NCBI GenBank assembly: GCA_021808665.1
Contig: JAKBBA010000020.1
Span: 1 to 63,889, forward strand
DNA length: 63,889 nucleotides
Source: Actinomycetes bacterium
GTDB taxonomy: Bacteria; Actinomycetota; Acidimicrobiia; Acidimicrobiales; Palsa-688
Reading direction: 5' to 3'
The notes below the pieces were generated by a model. That model was not told the origin of the DNA, searched no databases, and saw nothing but the letters and a program-made list of their open reading frames with translations. Position numbers and translations under genes: made by a program. How positions within the stretch are numbered: position 1 is the stretch's first letter; every line of letters starts with the position of its first letter. This document shows, piece by piece, positions 8,299 through 17,153 of the stretch.

Positions 8299-10722
8299 TC
8301 ACTCGATCGCCAGGTCCGGCCGTATCGGCCTGCCCTGCAAAGCCCGCCAAGTGACTGCGGGCGTGAACGGCATGTCCGCGGCGCGTATCTGCAAAGCGTC
8401 GAGGACGGCGTTGACTACCGCCGGGGGCGACCCGACAGTCGCCGACTCTCCCACGCCTTTCACGCCGATCGGGTGGTGAGGAGACGGGGTTACCGTCTCG
8501 CCGAGCTCCCAGCTCGGGCATTCCATCGACGTGGGAAGCAGGTAGTCCATGAAGGACCCGCCCAGGTTGTTCCCGTCCGAGTCGAACGCGATCACTTCCA
8601 TCAGCGCCATGCCGACACCGTCGGCGAGACCGCCGTGGACTTGACCCTCGACGATCATCGGGTTGATCCGCGGCCCGCAGTCGTCGACTGCGATGAAACG
8701 CCGGACTTTGACCGCTCCCGTCTGGGGGTCGACGTCGACCACGCAGATGTAAGCCCCGAACGGGTAGGTGAGGTTGGGTGGGTTGTAGACCACAGAGGCG
8801 TCCAGGTGCCCTTCGACGCCTTCGGGTAGTTCCAGGCTGCTGTGGGCTGCCATGGCTATCTCCGCCATCGTCTTGCCGGCCGCGTGGTCGCCTTTCACGT
8901 ACCAACGGCCGTGCTCCCATTCGAGGTCCTCGACGGAGCATTCGAGCGCTGCAGCCGCTATCACCTTGGCCTTCTCCTTCACCCGCTGAGCGGCCACAGC
9001 CGCAGCGGCCCCGGAGACCGGCGTGGAGCGCGACCCGTAAGTGCCGAGTCCGAACGGCGTGTTGTCGGTGTCCCCGTGGATCACTTCAATGTCTTCAGGA
9101 GGGATCCCGATGACGTGCGAGACTATCTGAGCGAAGGTCGTCTCGTGGCCTTGGCCCTGGGTTTGGACGCTGAGGCGTAGTTGGGCCTTGCCGGTGGGGT
9201 GCAGCCGCAACTCGCAACCGTCGGCCATGCCCAGGCCGAGAATGTCCATGTGCTTGCGGGGGCCTGCCCCTACCGCCTCGGTGAAGAACGATATTCCTAT
9301 GCCCATCAGCGGTGCCGACGGGTCTGCACCCGGTTTGGCCGCCTCCTCCCGGCGCTTGGCCTGCTCTGCGCGAAGCTCGTCGTAGCCGGCTATTCGCATC
9401 GCCTCCTCCAGCGCCCTTGGGTAGTTACCGGAGTCGTAAACCCAGCCGGTCGGCGACGTGTAGGGGAACTGCTCGGGTCGTAGAAGGTTCTTCATGCGCA
9501 GCTCGGCGGGGTCCATGCCAAGCTCGAAGGCGAGGCAGTTGACCATCCGCTCGACGAGGTAGACCGCCTCGGTGATACGGAAAGAACACGCGTAGGCGAC
9601 GCCGCCCAGCGCTTTGTTGGTGTACACGGCGGTCACTTTGCAGTGCGCAGCCGGGTAGTCGTAGGAGCCTGTGAACACGTGGAAGAACCCCGCCGGGAAC
9701 TTCGTCGGCTGGGCAACGCCGTTGAAAGCGCCGTGATCGGCTAGCACGTTAACCCGCAGGCCGAGGATCTTGCCGTCCCTGGTAGCAGCGATCTCGCCGT
9801 GCATGTGGTAGTCCCTGGCGAACGACGTGGACATCAAGTTCTCAGAGCGGTCCTCCACCCACTTGACCGGGACGCCGGTGACGATCGACCCGACTATCGC
9901 CAGGACGTAGCCGGGATATATCCCCACCTTGTTACCGAACCCACCGCCGATGTCGGGGGAGATCACCTGGATCTTCTGCTCCGGCAGGCCGGCCACCAGA
10001 GCGTAGACGGTTCGGTGCGCGTGCGGGGCCTGCGTCGTGGTCCAAATCGTCAGCTTGCCGGTGACCTTGTCCATGTGCGCCACAGCACCGCAGGTCTCCA
10101 TAGGCGCGGGGTGGACCCTAGGGTAGATCATGTCCTCGGCGACGACAACCTCTGCGTTGGCGAACACTTCGTCGCAGGCTGCGGCGTCGCCGGCTTCCCA
10201 GTCGTAGATGTGGTTGTCTGTTCGGCCTTCGAGGTCGTCTCGGATCAAGGGAGCGTCTGGGTCCAGCGCGTGGCGGGCGTCGACGACGGCCGGAAGTGGC
10301 TCGTATTCGACCTCTATCAGCTCCAGAGCGTCACGAGCCGAGTACTCGTCTTCGGCGATGACGAAAGCGACCTCTTGACCTTGGAAGCGGACCTTGTCGG
10401 TCGCCAGCACGGCGACGACGTCCCCCGAGAGGGTGGGCATCCAAGCCAGGTTCAGCCCTTCGAGGGTCTTTCCGGTGATCACCGCTTTGACCTTCGGGTG
10501 AGCCTCAGCAGCGGAAGTGTCGATCGAAACGATCTTCGCGTGGGCGTAGGAGCTGCGCAGGATCGCCCCGTGAAGCATGCCCGGCAGCACGAGGTCATCC
10601 ACGTAGTGGCCTTGACCGCGCACGAAGCGGGCGTCCTCTTTGCGCAGCATCCTCCCGAAGCCGAGCGGGTTCCCGGCGGGGCTGGTCGGCGCGTCGGGGC
10701 TCGGGGTTTCTGTAGCTGTCAT
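8299..10722 (-). CDS. coxL: Aerobic carbon monoxide dehydrogenase, large (molybdenum) subunit
   Basis: The 807-residue catalytic subunit of the Mo-Cu CO dehydrogenase, oxidising CO to CO2 with electrons passing to CoxS and CoxM. The active-site loop reads AYACSFR with the copper-ligand cysteine at residue 379; AYxCSFR defines form I (true CODH), while form II enzymes carry AYRGAGR. Other Mo-site landmarks are [13 protein letters not shown] and [14 protein letters not shown] (catalytic Glu). The x position is Ala instead of the more common Arg. The N terminus ([21 protein letters not shown]) and length match CoxL. Its ATG overlaps the coxS stop in an ATGA, so the subunits are translationally coupled. 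Confidence 0.95.
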   Translation of the reverse strand: MTATETPSPDAPTSPAGNPLGFGRMLRKEDARFVRGQGHYVDDLVLPGMLHGAILRSSYAHAKIVSIDTSAAEAHPKVKAVITGKTLEGLNLAWMPTLSGDVVAVLATDKVRFQGQEVAFVIAEDEYSARDALELIEVEYEPLPAVVDARHALDPDAPLIRDDLEGRTDNHIYDWEAGDAAACDEVFANAEVVVAEDMIYPRVHPAPMETCGAVAHMDKVTGKLTIWTTTQAPHAHRTVYALVAGLPEQKIQVISPDIGGGFGNKVGIYPGYVLAIVGSIVTGVPVKWVEDRSENLMSTSFARDYHMHGEIAATRDGKILGLRVNVLADHGAFNGVAQPTKFPAGFFHVFTGSYDYPAAHCKVTAVYTNKALGGVAYACSFRITEAVYLVERMVNCLAFELGMDPAELRMKNLLRPEQFPYTSPTGWVYDSGNYPRALEEAMRIAGYDELRAEQAKRREEAAKPGADPSAPLMGIGISFFTEAVGAGPRKHMDILGLGMADGCELRLHPTGKAQLRLSVQTQGQGHETTFAQIVSHVIGIPPEDIEVIHGDTDNTPFGLGTYGSRSTPVSGAAAAVAAQRVKEKAKVIAAAALECSVEDLEWEHGRWYVKGDHAAGKTMAEIAMAAHSSLELPEGVEGHLDASVVYNPPNLTYPFGAYICVVDVDPQTGAVKVRRFIAVDDCGPRINPMIVEGQVHGGLADGVGMALMEVIAFDSDGNNLGGSFMDYLLPTSMECPSWELGETVTPSPHHPIGVKGVGESATVGSPPAVVNAVLDALQIRAADMPFTPAVTWRALQGRPIRPDLAIE

Positions 10723-11219
10723 AGCACGGCCTCCTCGGCTTCACGGTCTGAGCGACCGGTTTCGGCTTGTTTGCGGGCGGCCCAGCGGATCGCCCTGACT
10801 ATGTTCTCGTAGCCGGTGCAGCGGCACAGGTTCCCTGAGATCGCCTCGCGGATGGTCGCTTCGTCGGGGTCGGGGTCACGGTCCAAAAGCGCTCTGGCGA
10901 CCATCATCATCCCCGGGGTGCAAAAGCCGCACTGCAGGCCGTGCTCCTCGATGAAACCCTGCTGGACTGGGTCGAGCGTGTCGCCTTCCAACCCTTCGAC
11001 ACTTCGCACCGAGCGTCCGTCGGCCATCGCCGCGAGGGTCGTGCAGCTTTTAACCGGAAGCCCGTCCAGCCAGACGGTGCAGGCCCCGCAGTTGGAAGTG
11101 TCGCACCCCCAGTGCGTGCCGGTCATGCCCAGCGTGTTGCGCAGGTAGTGCACGAGAAGCAGACGGTCCTCGATGTCCGCCGAGGTTTCCCTGCCGTTGA
11201 CTTCTATCGTCACTCTCAT
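10719..11219 (-). CDS. coxS: Carbon monoxide dehydrogenase, small [2Fe-2S] subunit
   Basis: A 166-residue ferredoxin-type subunit of the xanthine oxidase family. The N-terminal plant-type cluster motif is [22 protein letters not shown], and the C-terminal helical cluster motif is [11 protein letters not shown]...[13 protein letters not shown]. It relays electrons from the Mo-Cu site of CoxL to the FAD of CoxM. It lies between coxM (2-base gap) and coxL (4-base overlap), the canonical M-S-L order. Confidence 0.95.
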   Translation of the reverse strand: MRVTIEVNGRETSADIEDRLLLVHYLRNTLGMTGTHWGCDTSNCGACTVWLDGLPVKSCTTLAAMADGRSVRSVEGLEGDTLDPVQQGFIEEHGLQCGFCTPGMMMVARALLDRDPDPDEATIREAISGNLCRCTGYENIVRAIRWAARKQAETGRSDREAEEAVL

Positions 11220-11221
11220 CT

Positions 11222-12124
11222 TTAGTCCTCCACTCCTCGGGTTTCTCCTCGGCCTCTGCCTACTCGTGCCGCGGCTATCGACCTGCGCAGCGCTCTGGCC
11301 ACTAGCACCGAAACCAGGTGACGTTTGTAGTCCTCGGGTCCTCGCTGGTCCACGGTTGGGTTGCAGCTCGAAGCGCAGATAGCCGCCGCGGCTTCTACTG
11401 CCTCGTCGTCAGGTTGGGCTCCCAAGAGGGCCGCTTCGGCCTCCGCGCAGGTGAAATGCTCCGCACCAACCGCGGTGATCCCCAGCCCCACGTCAGATAT
11501 GCGATCCCCGTCGAGCACTACGAAGGCCCCGGCTGCCGCTATCGACCAGTCCCCCGCCCGCCGCTCCACCTTCTCGTACGCGCTGCCGACCGACGTGCGG
11601 ATCGGCACGCGCACTTCTACGAGGATCTCCCCGTCGCCGACCGCCGTCTCGTAGGGGCCTACGTGGAACTCTCTCAGGGGCACCCGGCGGACACCGCCCG
11701 TCGAGCGGATGACCACTTCGCCTCGAAGCGCAGCAAAGACCGCTGAAAGGTCCTCGGAGGGATCCGCCTGGCAGAGGGATCCGCCGACGGTACCCCGGTT
11801 TCGCACCAGCGGATCGGCGATCACCCTCTCTGCCTCGGCGAATATCCGGTAGTGCTCGCCGAGCAGGGGCGACTCGAGCACGGCGGCGTGCCTCGTCATA
11901 GCGCCGATGGCCAGGTGGTCCCCGTCGACCCTGACGTAGTCGAGCTCTGCAAGACCGTTGATGTCTACGAGCGCCTCGGGCCGGGCCAGTCGGAGCTTCA
12001 TCATCGGCAGGAGGCTGTGACCCCCCGCGACCAGCCTGGCCTCGGGCCCATAACGTCCGAGCAGCGCGAGCGCCTCATCGACGCTGCTGGCCCGCTCGTA
12101 GGTGAAAGGTGCTGGAACCTGCAA
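11222..12124 (-). CDS. coxM: Carbon monoxide dehydrogenase, medium FAD-binding subunit
   Basis: The 300-residue flavoprotein subunit. FAD-binding motifs of the family are present: [18 protein letters not shown] near residue 35 and [18 protein letters not shown] near residue 110, followed by the CO_deh_flav_C domain. It accepts electrons from CoxS and delivers them to the quinone pool. It begins the operon with TTG at 12124, behind a purine-rich AGGGGG stretch. It is divergent from the LysR gene across about 164 bases. Confidence 0.94.
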   Translation of the reverse strand: MQVPAPFTYERASSVDEALALLGRYGPEARLVAGGHSLLPMMKLRLARPEALVDINGLAELDYVRVDGDHLAIGAMTRHAAVLESPLLGEHYRIFAEAERVIADPLVRNRGTVGGSLCQADPSEDLSAVFAALRGEVVIRSTGGVRRVPLREFHVGPYETAVGDGEILVEVRVPIRTSVGSAYEKVERRAGDWSIAAAGAFVVLDGDRISDVGLGITAVGAEHFTCAEAEAALLGAQPDDEAVEAAAAICASSCNPTVDQRGPEDYKRHLVSVLVARALRRSIAAARVGRGRGETRGVED

Positions 12125-12180
12125 TGTTCAACCCCCTTTTTTAGCTCCGGCCTCGCCGGACCCGGGTTTATCCGAACCGT

Positions 12181-12209
12181 ATCTTCATCCGGCCAACCGG
12201 GACTGTCAA
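12181..12209 (-). promoter_or_regulatory. Candidate cox operon promoter
   Basis: On the minus strand a perfect TTGACA (-35, 12209-12204) is followed after 17 bases by GAAGAT (12186-12181), a poor -10. A good -35 with a weak -10 is what an activator-dependent promoter might look like, in keeping with the adjacent LysR gene. No transcript data support it. Confidence 0.35.
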
Positions 12210-12216
12210 CGGCCGG
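12189..12216. promoter_or_regulatory. Inverted repeat in the coxM-lysR intergenic region
   Basis: CCGGCC (12189-12194) and GGCCGG (12211-12216) form an inverted repeat with a 16-base spacer, enclosing the candidate cox -35 box. It is placed where a LysR-type regulator could bind to control both directions. GC-rich repeats can arise by chance in this genome, so it is tentative. Confidence 0.3.
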
Positions 12217-12288
12217 CTAAGCGAACGGTTATCTGCACCAGCCCGTTCGTGGTACATGTATGGGAGTGCTCCGCTCGACGTTACCCTC

Positions 12289-13254
12289 ATGACTCTCACA
12301 CAACTCGAGGTGTTCGTCTTGGTGGCACGCCTCGGATCGGTGAAGGCGGCTGCGGACGCCCTCGGGGTGAGCGAACCGGCGGTGTCCGGGGCGCTCGCCG
12401 CCCTGAGGCGCCAGCTCGACGACCCTCTGGTCACAAGAACCCCCACCGGTATGGCTCTCAGCCCCGCCGGGCAGCGTTTCGTTCCGATCGCTTCGCAGAT
12501 AGTCGGCTTGGCCGCCGAAGGTGAGGCGGCGGTGCGCAGCGCCAACGGGTCCCCCGAGCGTGTGCGCACCGCCGCGACGTCGACGGTAGCGGAGTTCGTC
12601 GCGCCGCCGCTGCTCGCCACTTTCAGCACACGAGCGCCGAACGTGGAGACGACATTGGGCGTCACCGAATCAGCCGCTATGCCGGCTCTTTTGCACGAGC
12701 GACTCGCTGACGTCTGTTTCGGCCCACGCCTCACCGGCGATTCCGCCGGGGGGATCGTCAGCGAGGCGATGATGCGCTACGGGCTGGTCGTGGTCGCCTC
12801 GCCGGACTTCCACCTGACGGGCCGGGGTCCTCTGCGTTGGGAGGCTCTCGTCGGCGAGGACTGGCTCGTCGCCCCGTCAGGCATCGACCCTTCCAGCGAG
12901 GTCGGCATGCTGATGCAGCGTCTCAGGGTCCCTGACCGCAGGGTTAGGGTTTTCCCCAACCAGGCGGCGGCGTGGTCGGCCGCTGCGGCCGGCGCTGGCG
13001 TAGCCCCGGCGATATCGCACCTCGTCAAGCCGGAGATAGACCGCAAGGTACTGTGCCGTCTCGCTGTCGAGTCGACCCCTGTGAATTTGATGTGGTACGT
13101 GAGCACGCTCAGATCGGAGCGTCGCCCTCCGGGGGTGGCCGCGTTGGTGCGCTTCCTGGCGACCAGCGAGGCCGTGCAGGCGATGCACAGAAGCGATGGG
13201 GCGGTCCCACCTAGCAGGTTCCGCCCGCCAGTGTACGTGACGCTTTGGAGCTGA
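12289..13254 (+). CDS. LysR-family transcriptional regulator, probably of the cox operon
   Basis: A 321-residue LysR protein. The N-terminal winged HTH reads MTLTQLEVFVLVARLGSVKAAADALGVSEPAVSGALAALRRQL, with the family feature LSPAGQRF before a linker helix; a periplasmic-binding-like effector domain follows (ERVRTAATSTVAEFVAPPLLATF...). ATG 12289 starts the HTH directly; an upstream ATG at 12256 would add 11 residues. The divergent arrangement with coxM makes it the likely activator of CO oxidation genes. The effector is unknown. Confidence 0.9.
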   Translation: MTLTQLEVFVLVARLGSVKAAADALGVSEPAVSGALAALRRQLDDPLVTRTPTGMALSPAGQRFVPIASQIVGLAAEGEAAVRSANGSPERVRTAATSTVAEFVAPPLLATFSTRAPNVETTLGVTESAAMPALLHERLADVCFGPRLTGDSAGGIVSEAMMRYGLVVVASPDFHLTGRGPLRWEALVGEDWLVAPSGIDPSSEVGMLMQRLRVPDRRVRVFPNQAAAWSAAAAGAGVAPAISHLVKPEIDRKVLCRLAVESTPVNLMWYVSTLRSERRPPGVAALVRFLATSEAVQAMHRSDGAVPPSRFRPPVYVTLWS

Positions 13255-13428
13255 AAAAGCCTCCTCCCGAGCAGCCCTGGAAGCGTAACCCGACCAACGC
13301 CGGCTACATGAGCTGGGTCTGTAAGATCCGGGGAACGTCTAGACGACCATGTGAAAGCGTCCACGGGGGACTTTCGCGCCTAGGCTATCTTTGATCCGGA
13401 TTGTGATAACGCCAAGGTGGTGGTGGTG

Positions 13429-13872
13429 ATGAGCGCGTCCGGAGCCAGCGTGGAAACCCGATGTCCAGTGTGCGACAAGAAGAACCGCGTACCGGCAGCA
13501 GCCTCGGGCATACCGCGCTGCGGGCACTGCCACGCGGCGTTAGCGTGGATCGTTGAGGCGGACGACGCAAACTTCGACCTTGTTGCAGTCAAATCACCCA
13601 TCCCGGTGTTGGTGGACCTCTGGGCGCCTTGGTGCGGACCGTGCCGGATGGTCAGCCCGACGGTGCAGCAGATGGCGACTCAGTTCGCTGGCCGGCTGAA
13701 AGTCGTCAAGGTCAACGTCGACGAGGCTCCGGCCACGGCGCGCCGCTACGAGGCGATGAGCATACCCACGCTGCTCGTGCTCAAAGGTGGTAAGACCGTA
13801 GAAAGGATAGTCGGTGCACTCCCCGCACCGCAGCTGCGGACGAAGGTCTCCGCTGCTCTCGAAGGCCTTTAG
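13429..13872 (+). CDS. trxC: Thioredoxin 2 with N-terminal zinc ribbon
   Basis: A 147-residue protein. The N-terminal ribbon has CPVCDKKN and CGHCHAAL pairs, as in thioredoxin 2 (TrxC), and the thioredoxin domain has active site LWAPWCGPCRMVSP and the cis-proline loop SIPTLLVLKGG. It reduces protein disulfides in the cytoplasm; the zinc site tunes redox sensitivity. An AAGGTGG sequence (13414-13420) precedes ATG 13429 at good spacing; GTG 13417 is an alternative. It stands alone, about 175 bases after the LysR gene. Confidence 0.93.
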   Translation: MSASGASVETRCPVCDKKNRVPAAASGIPRCGHCHAALAWIVEADDANFDLVAVKSPIPVLVDLWAPWCGPCRMVSPTVQQMATQFAGRLKVVKVNVDEAPATARRYEAMSIPTLLVLKGGKTVERIVGALPAPQLRTKVSAALEGL

Positions 13873-13975
13873 CACCCAGAGCAGACGGTGCGCAGCCAGG
13901 ACAGAGGGGTATCCGCTGTCGCACACCGGCGAGGAGCGCGTCGTGGGCTGCCGGGCAAGGCCCGTCTTACTAGCC

Positions 13976-13997
13976 GACCATATGGTAGCATATGGTC
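13976..13997. promoter_or_regulatory. Perfect palindrome over the second antitoxin start codon (putative operator)
   Basis: GACCATATG-GTAG-CATATGGTC: 9-base arms with a 4-base centre. The right arm contains ATG 13992, the first possible start of the RHH antitoxin. The site has the size and symmetry expected for RHH dimer-pair binding and autorepression. Confidence 0.65.
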
Positions 13998-14246
13998 ATG
14001 GCACGGATGCAGACGTTGGTACAGCTAGACGAACAGCTCGTGGCCCTGCTCGACCAACGGGCGTCGAAGTCGGGTGCATCCCGGTCGGCCTTGATCCGCC
14101 AGGCCATAGAGGCATACCTCGCCGGGGATGTCGACGCTGCGGTCGACGAAGCAATAGTGACAGGATACGAGCGCATCCCCGCCGAGGACCCGTCCGCCGA
14201 CGTGATAGCGCTGGCGACGGCGAGCATCGAGGCTGAACCGTGGTGA
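13992..14246 (+). CDS. Ribbon-helix-helix antitoxin
   Basis: An 84-residue protein with a clear RHH domain: strand QTLVQLDEQLVALLDQRA, then SGASRSALIRQAIEAYLAG, and an acidic tail (AVDEAIVTGYERIPAEDPSADVIAL) ending in EPW. ATG codons at 13992, 13998 and 14007 are all possible; none has a Shine-Dalgarno, and 13992 lies in the palindrome, so leaderless translation is likely. It is coupled to the MazF-like toxin by a GTGA overlap. Confidence 0.88.
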   Translation: MVMARMQTLVQLDEQLVALLDQRASKSGASRSALIRQAIEAYLAGDVDAAVDEAIVTGYERIPAEDPSADVIALATASIEAEPW

Positions 14247-14554
14247 ACCGAGGTGAGATGTGGTGGGCAGAGTCGCCGAACGACAAGCGGCGACCCTACC
14301 TTGTCCTCACCCGGCAAGGAGCGATCCCAGTTCTAAAGACGCTGATCGCCGTCCCCGCCACGCGTCGGATACGGGGAATCCCTACCGAGGTCGCGCTCGA
14401 CGAGGCTGACGGCATGCCTGAACCCTGCGCTCTAAGTTTTGACAACGTGGCGGCGATACCGAAGGCGTGGATGGTGGAGCGCATCTGCCGTCTCGGCCCT
14501 GAGCGCCTCCACGACGTATGCCGAGCTTTGTCTATAGCCGCTGGCTGCGGCTGA
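14243..14554 (+). CDS. Type II toxin, MazF/PemK-like
   Basis: A 103-residue MazF-fold protein: NRGEMWWAESPNDKRRPYLVLTR (the GE-W and K-RRP elements), LIAVPATRRIRGIPTEVALDEADGMPEPCALSFDNVAAIPK, and a C-terminal helix. The SFDNV element is typical of MazF-family RNA-binding faces. Presumed sequence-specific endoribonuclease neutralised by the upstream RHH protein. The GTG at 14243 overlaps the antitoxin stop by four bases. Confidence 0.88.
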   Translation: MNRGEMWWAESPNDKRRPYLVLTRQGAIPVLKTLIAVPATRRIRGIPTEVALDEADGMPEPCALSFDNVAAIPKAWMVERICRLGPERLHDVCRALSIAAGCG

Positions 14555-14645
14555 ACCCGTTGCCGCACAGCTTTGGGCTTCTCTAACGCTGATCATGCCG
14601 GACGGGCACAGCGCCGCGGCCCGCTCACCTGGCCAGCCCGCTTGG

Positions 14646-15749
14646 TCAGGCGACGCCGGCAGCTTCCCGCCTTACCGGCACCCCATCTGCCTCTAGTGAC
14701 ACCAGCAGGTCGTGCGGGCTGCTCGAGGCTGACAGCGCCGACTGGACGCTGATCCGCTTGTCTAGTACGAGCTTGCGGAGGGCCTGGTCGAAGCTTTGCA
14801 TCCCGTGGTAGTCGCCTTCGGCGATCTGCTCTTGGATCGTGGCTCCGTCGTTGTTGGGGTCGGCGATCCTGTCTGCGATCCGGCCGGTGACCACCATCAC
14901 CTCGATAGCCGCCACCCGCCCCTGGCCGTCCCTGGTGGCAACGAGGCGCTGGCTTATCACCCCGCGCAGCGCTCCGGCGAGGGTCATGCGAACCTGGTGG
15001 CTCTGAGCAGCAGGGAAGAAGTCGACCACCCTGTTGATGGTTTCGGTGGCGTTCGTCGTGTGCAGGGTCGAAAGCACGAGATGGCCCGTCTCGGCCGCTG
15101 CCAGGGCCGCCGATACGGTCTCCGCGTCTCGCATCTCGCCGACGAGTATCACGTCGGGATCTTGGCGTAGCACCCTTCGCATGGCCTGCGCATAGTCTTC
15201 GGTGTCAGTACCGATCTCACGTTGCCAGATGACTGAGCGCTTGTCCGTGTGGATCACCTCTATCGGATCCTCGATGGTGATCACCTTGCACGCTCGGTTG
15301 GAGTTTATGTGGTCGATCATCGCCGCAAGCGTGGTCGTCTTACCGCTGCCTGTCGGACCGGTGACAAGGACCAGCCCACGCGGCTCTTCGGCAAGCTTGG
15401 TGACTACGGGCGGCAGGCCCAGTTCTGCGGCTGTCACGGCCACTGGGAGCACCCGCCGGAGCACCAAGGCGACTGTGCCGCGCTGCATGCACACGTTGCC
15501 CCTGAAACGTCCTATACCGGCGAAAGAGAGGGAGAAGTCTGCTTCTCCAGTTCGTTGGAACTCGGCCCAGCGTTTCGCCGGAATGACCTTGGACAGAACG
15601 GCCGTTAGATCCTCGTCGCTCACCGGCGGGAACGGCGCCGGGCGCAGATCGGTGTTTACCCTGACCCGAGGCAGACCGCCAGCGCCGACGTGAAGGTCGG
15701 AACCTCCGAGCTTAACCAGGTGCGTCAACACCTGTGCGAGATCCCACAT
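14646..15749 (-). CDS. pilT: PilT-type secretion/retraction ATPase
   Basis: A 367-residue hexameric type IV pilus ATPase. Landmarks: N-terminal GSDLHVGAGGLPRVRVN, Walker A GPTGSGKTTT, Asp box VITIEDPIEVIH, Walker B LVGEMRDAETVSAALAAAETGHLVLSTLHT with His box, and a C-terminal region like PilT (SFDQALRKLV). PilT drives pilus retraction. ATG 15749 (MWDLAQVLTHLV) starts the conserved region; 21 further in-frame codons upstream look non-conserved. No other pilus genes are in the window, so its partners must be elsewhere. Confidence 0.92.
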   Translation of the reverse strand: MWDLAQVLTHLVKLGGSDLHVGAGGLPRVRVNTDLRPAPFPPVSDEDLTAVLSKVIPAKRWAEFQRTGEADFSLSFAGIGRFRGNVCMQRGTVALVLRRVLPVAVTAAELGLPPVVTKLAEEPRGLVLVTGPTGSGKTTTLAAMIDHINSNRACKVITIEDPIEVIHTDKRSVIWQREIGTDTEDYAQAMRRVLRQDPDVILVGEMRDAETVSAALAAAETGHLVLSTLHTTNATETINRVVDFFPAAQSHQVRMTLAGALRGVISQRLVATRDGQGRVAAIEVMVVTGRIADRIADPNNDGATIQEQIAEGDYHGMQSFDQALRKLVLDKRISVQSALSASSSPHDLLVSLEADGVPVRREAAGVA

Positions 15750-15836
15750 ATCTAGGTCGTATCGGCAATCAGCGGGAGGACTAAAGCACAGACCCTTCGC
15801 TGGAACTGCCAATCGCGCGATCGGGGTGCTGTCGAG

Positions 15837-16538
15837 CTACGAAGAAGCAGCCGCCGCGTTCGAAGCTACTGGTCCCACCTGCAACAGCAGGTCGGACGTG
15901 TTGGAGCAGCCTTGGGTGTTCTGGGCCACAAAGAGCGCTGCGGTCTGATTTGGTGGATAGATTCGCAAACCAGCGACGTTGGTCAAGCCGCAACTCGACG
16001 GGTAGTTTCCTGCGACTACCTCTCTGAGGGTCGCGAAGGCGGAAGCGCCCGACGGCACGCTGACCGTCGTCACGGCGCCCGGCAGGCGGGCGGCGGGTGC
16101 CCCGATCTGCGTTCCCTGGGAGCCAGCGACGTACGAAACACCGGGGTACCCGGCGAGAGTGCACGACACCTTGGAGGTGTTGGTGAAGGTCAGCACGTAG
16201 TAGGTGCTCCCGGCGGCTCCATTAGGGGCGCCGAGCGTAGCGCTGAGGGCACTGGTCGGGCACGGCTGCGGTCCGGCGACCGTCGTTGTGGGTGCGATCG
16301 TGGTAGCCGAAGAGCTCTCCGGCGGGCTTGTGGCCGTCGAAGTCGAAGTCGAAGTCGAGGAGTTGGAAGGGGACGCTGTGGTCGGAGGTCCCGTGGAGGT
16401 TGTTGATGGCGTGGCGTTTGCGGCCTTGTGAGCCGACGCCCCGCAAGCTGCAAGGACGCTACCCGCTAGGAGCGCAGCCGCTGCTTTCCTTGCGACCTTT
16501 GCGCTGAGGCCTCTCCCTGAAGTCGTAGCTGTCTTCAC
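15837..16538 (-). CDS. DUF4232-like secreted lipoprotein
   Basis: A 233-residue exported protein with a signal peptide and lipobox (AAALLAGSVLAAC), a Ser/Thr/Pro-rich linker of about 60 residues, then a domain with CPTSALSATLG, YVLTFTNTSKVSCTLAGYPGVSYV and four conserved-looking cysteines, as in DUF4232 domains of actinobacterial surface lipoproteins. Function is not known. The start is uncertain: GTG 16538 gives a standard lipoprotein signal; TTG 16583 adds 15 residues. It lies between pilT and a GNAT gene on the same strand. Confidence 0.8.
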   Translation of the reverse strand: MKTATTSGRGLSAKVARKAAAALLAGSVLAACGASAHKAANATPSTTSTGPPTTASPSNSSTSTSTSTATSPPESSSATTIAPTTTVAGPQPCPTSALSATLGAPNGAAGSTYYVLTFTNTSKVSCTLAGYPGVSYVAGSQGTQIGAPAARLPGAVTTVSVPSGASAFATLREVVAGNYPSSCGLTNVAGLRIYPPNQTAALFVAQNTQGCSNTSDLLLQVGPVASNAAAASS

Positions 16539-16590
16539 CCTCTCTGAGTACCCACTCGGCTGGCAGTCTAAGCACCGACTCAAGGGGGTG

Positions 16591-17100
16591 TCAGTTCACG
16601 TCGACGGTTCTGATCTCGAAATGTAGGAACTCCGGGTCGCGTCCCACGTGCGTCAGACCGGCTGCGAGCATTACCTTCTGAGATGCGACGTTGTCCGGCG
16701 TGGTCCGGCCTCTCACTCGCGTCACGTCCGGCCGGCTCGCAGCGAACCGGAGCATCTGGCGCAAAGCGTCCGTAGCGACCCCCCTGCCCCTTACCGACGG
16801 CACGACCCCGTAGCCGACCTCGACCATCCCATCCCTGGGGGGACCGTGAAACCCGATCCCACCGACCACGACGCCGGATTCGAGGATCTGGTAGTAACCG
16901 AAAGGGTCTGAGCGGGAGCGGCCACCGAAGAACGGAAGTTGACGCAGGTAAGCCAGGCAGGCACGACGGTCGCCTTCCATCGGATACCCGTCCGCCCAGG
17001 GCCGGTCGCCGGGGTTGCGGCGCGCGGCGGTCACCCTCTTGGCTACTTCTCTGGTGACGAGCTCAAGCTCGAGCGGGTTCACCCTTACATGATGCTCCAA
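16591..17100 (-). CDS. GNAT-family N-acetyltransferase
   Basis: A 169-residue acetyltransferase of the RimJ/RimL-like branch. The acetyl-CoA-binding signature is GYGVVPSVRGRGVATDALRQML, and the end motif is TTPDNVASQKVMLAAGLTHVG. The substrate (protein N terminus or small amine) cannot be told. It is divergent from the ABC exporter by 53 bases. The start codon reads as ATG with an in-frame GTG-containing context downstream (VRVNPLELEL). Confidence 0.88.
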   Translation of the reverse strand: MEHHVRVNPLELELVTREVAKRVTAARRNPGDRPWADGYPMEGDRRACLAYLRQLPFFGGRSRSDPFGYYQILESGVVVGGIGFHGPPRDGMVEVGYGVVPSVRGRGVATDALRQMLRFAASRPDVTRVRGRTTPDNVASQKVMLAAGLTHVGRDPEFLHFEIRTVDVN

Positions 17101-17153
17101 GCCAAGCGGGCGTGGGTCCGATACGGTGAGGGTCTTATGCTTCGAGGTTCGCG

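Noticed and set aside
8279..8941. 220-codon minus-strand ORF inside coxL
   Set aside because: It is an Arg/Pro/Gly-rich shadow in another frame of coxL, with no domain; the coxL frame is strongly supported.
13333..13385. Hairpin-like GAAAG/CTTTC pair before trxC
   Set aside because: Central positions mismatch and no U-tract follows; not convincing as a terminator or riboswitch.
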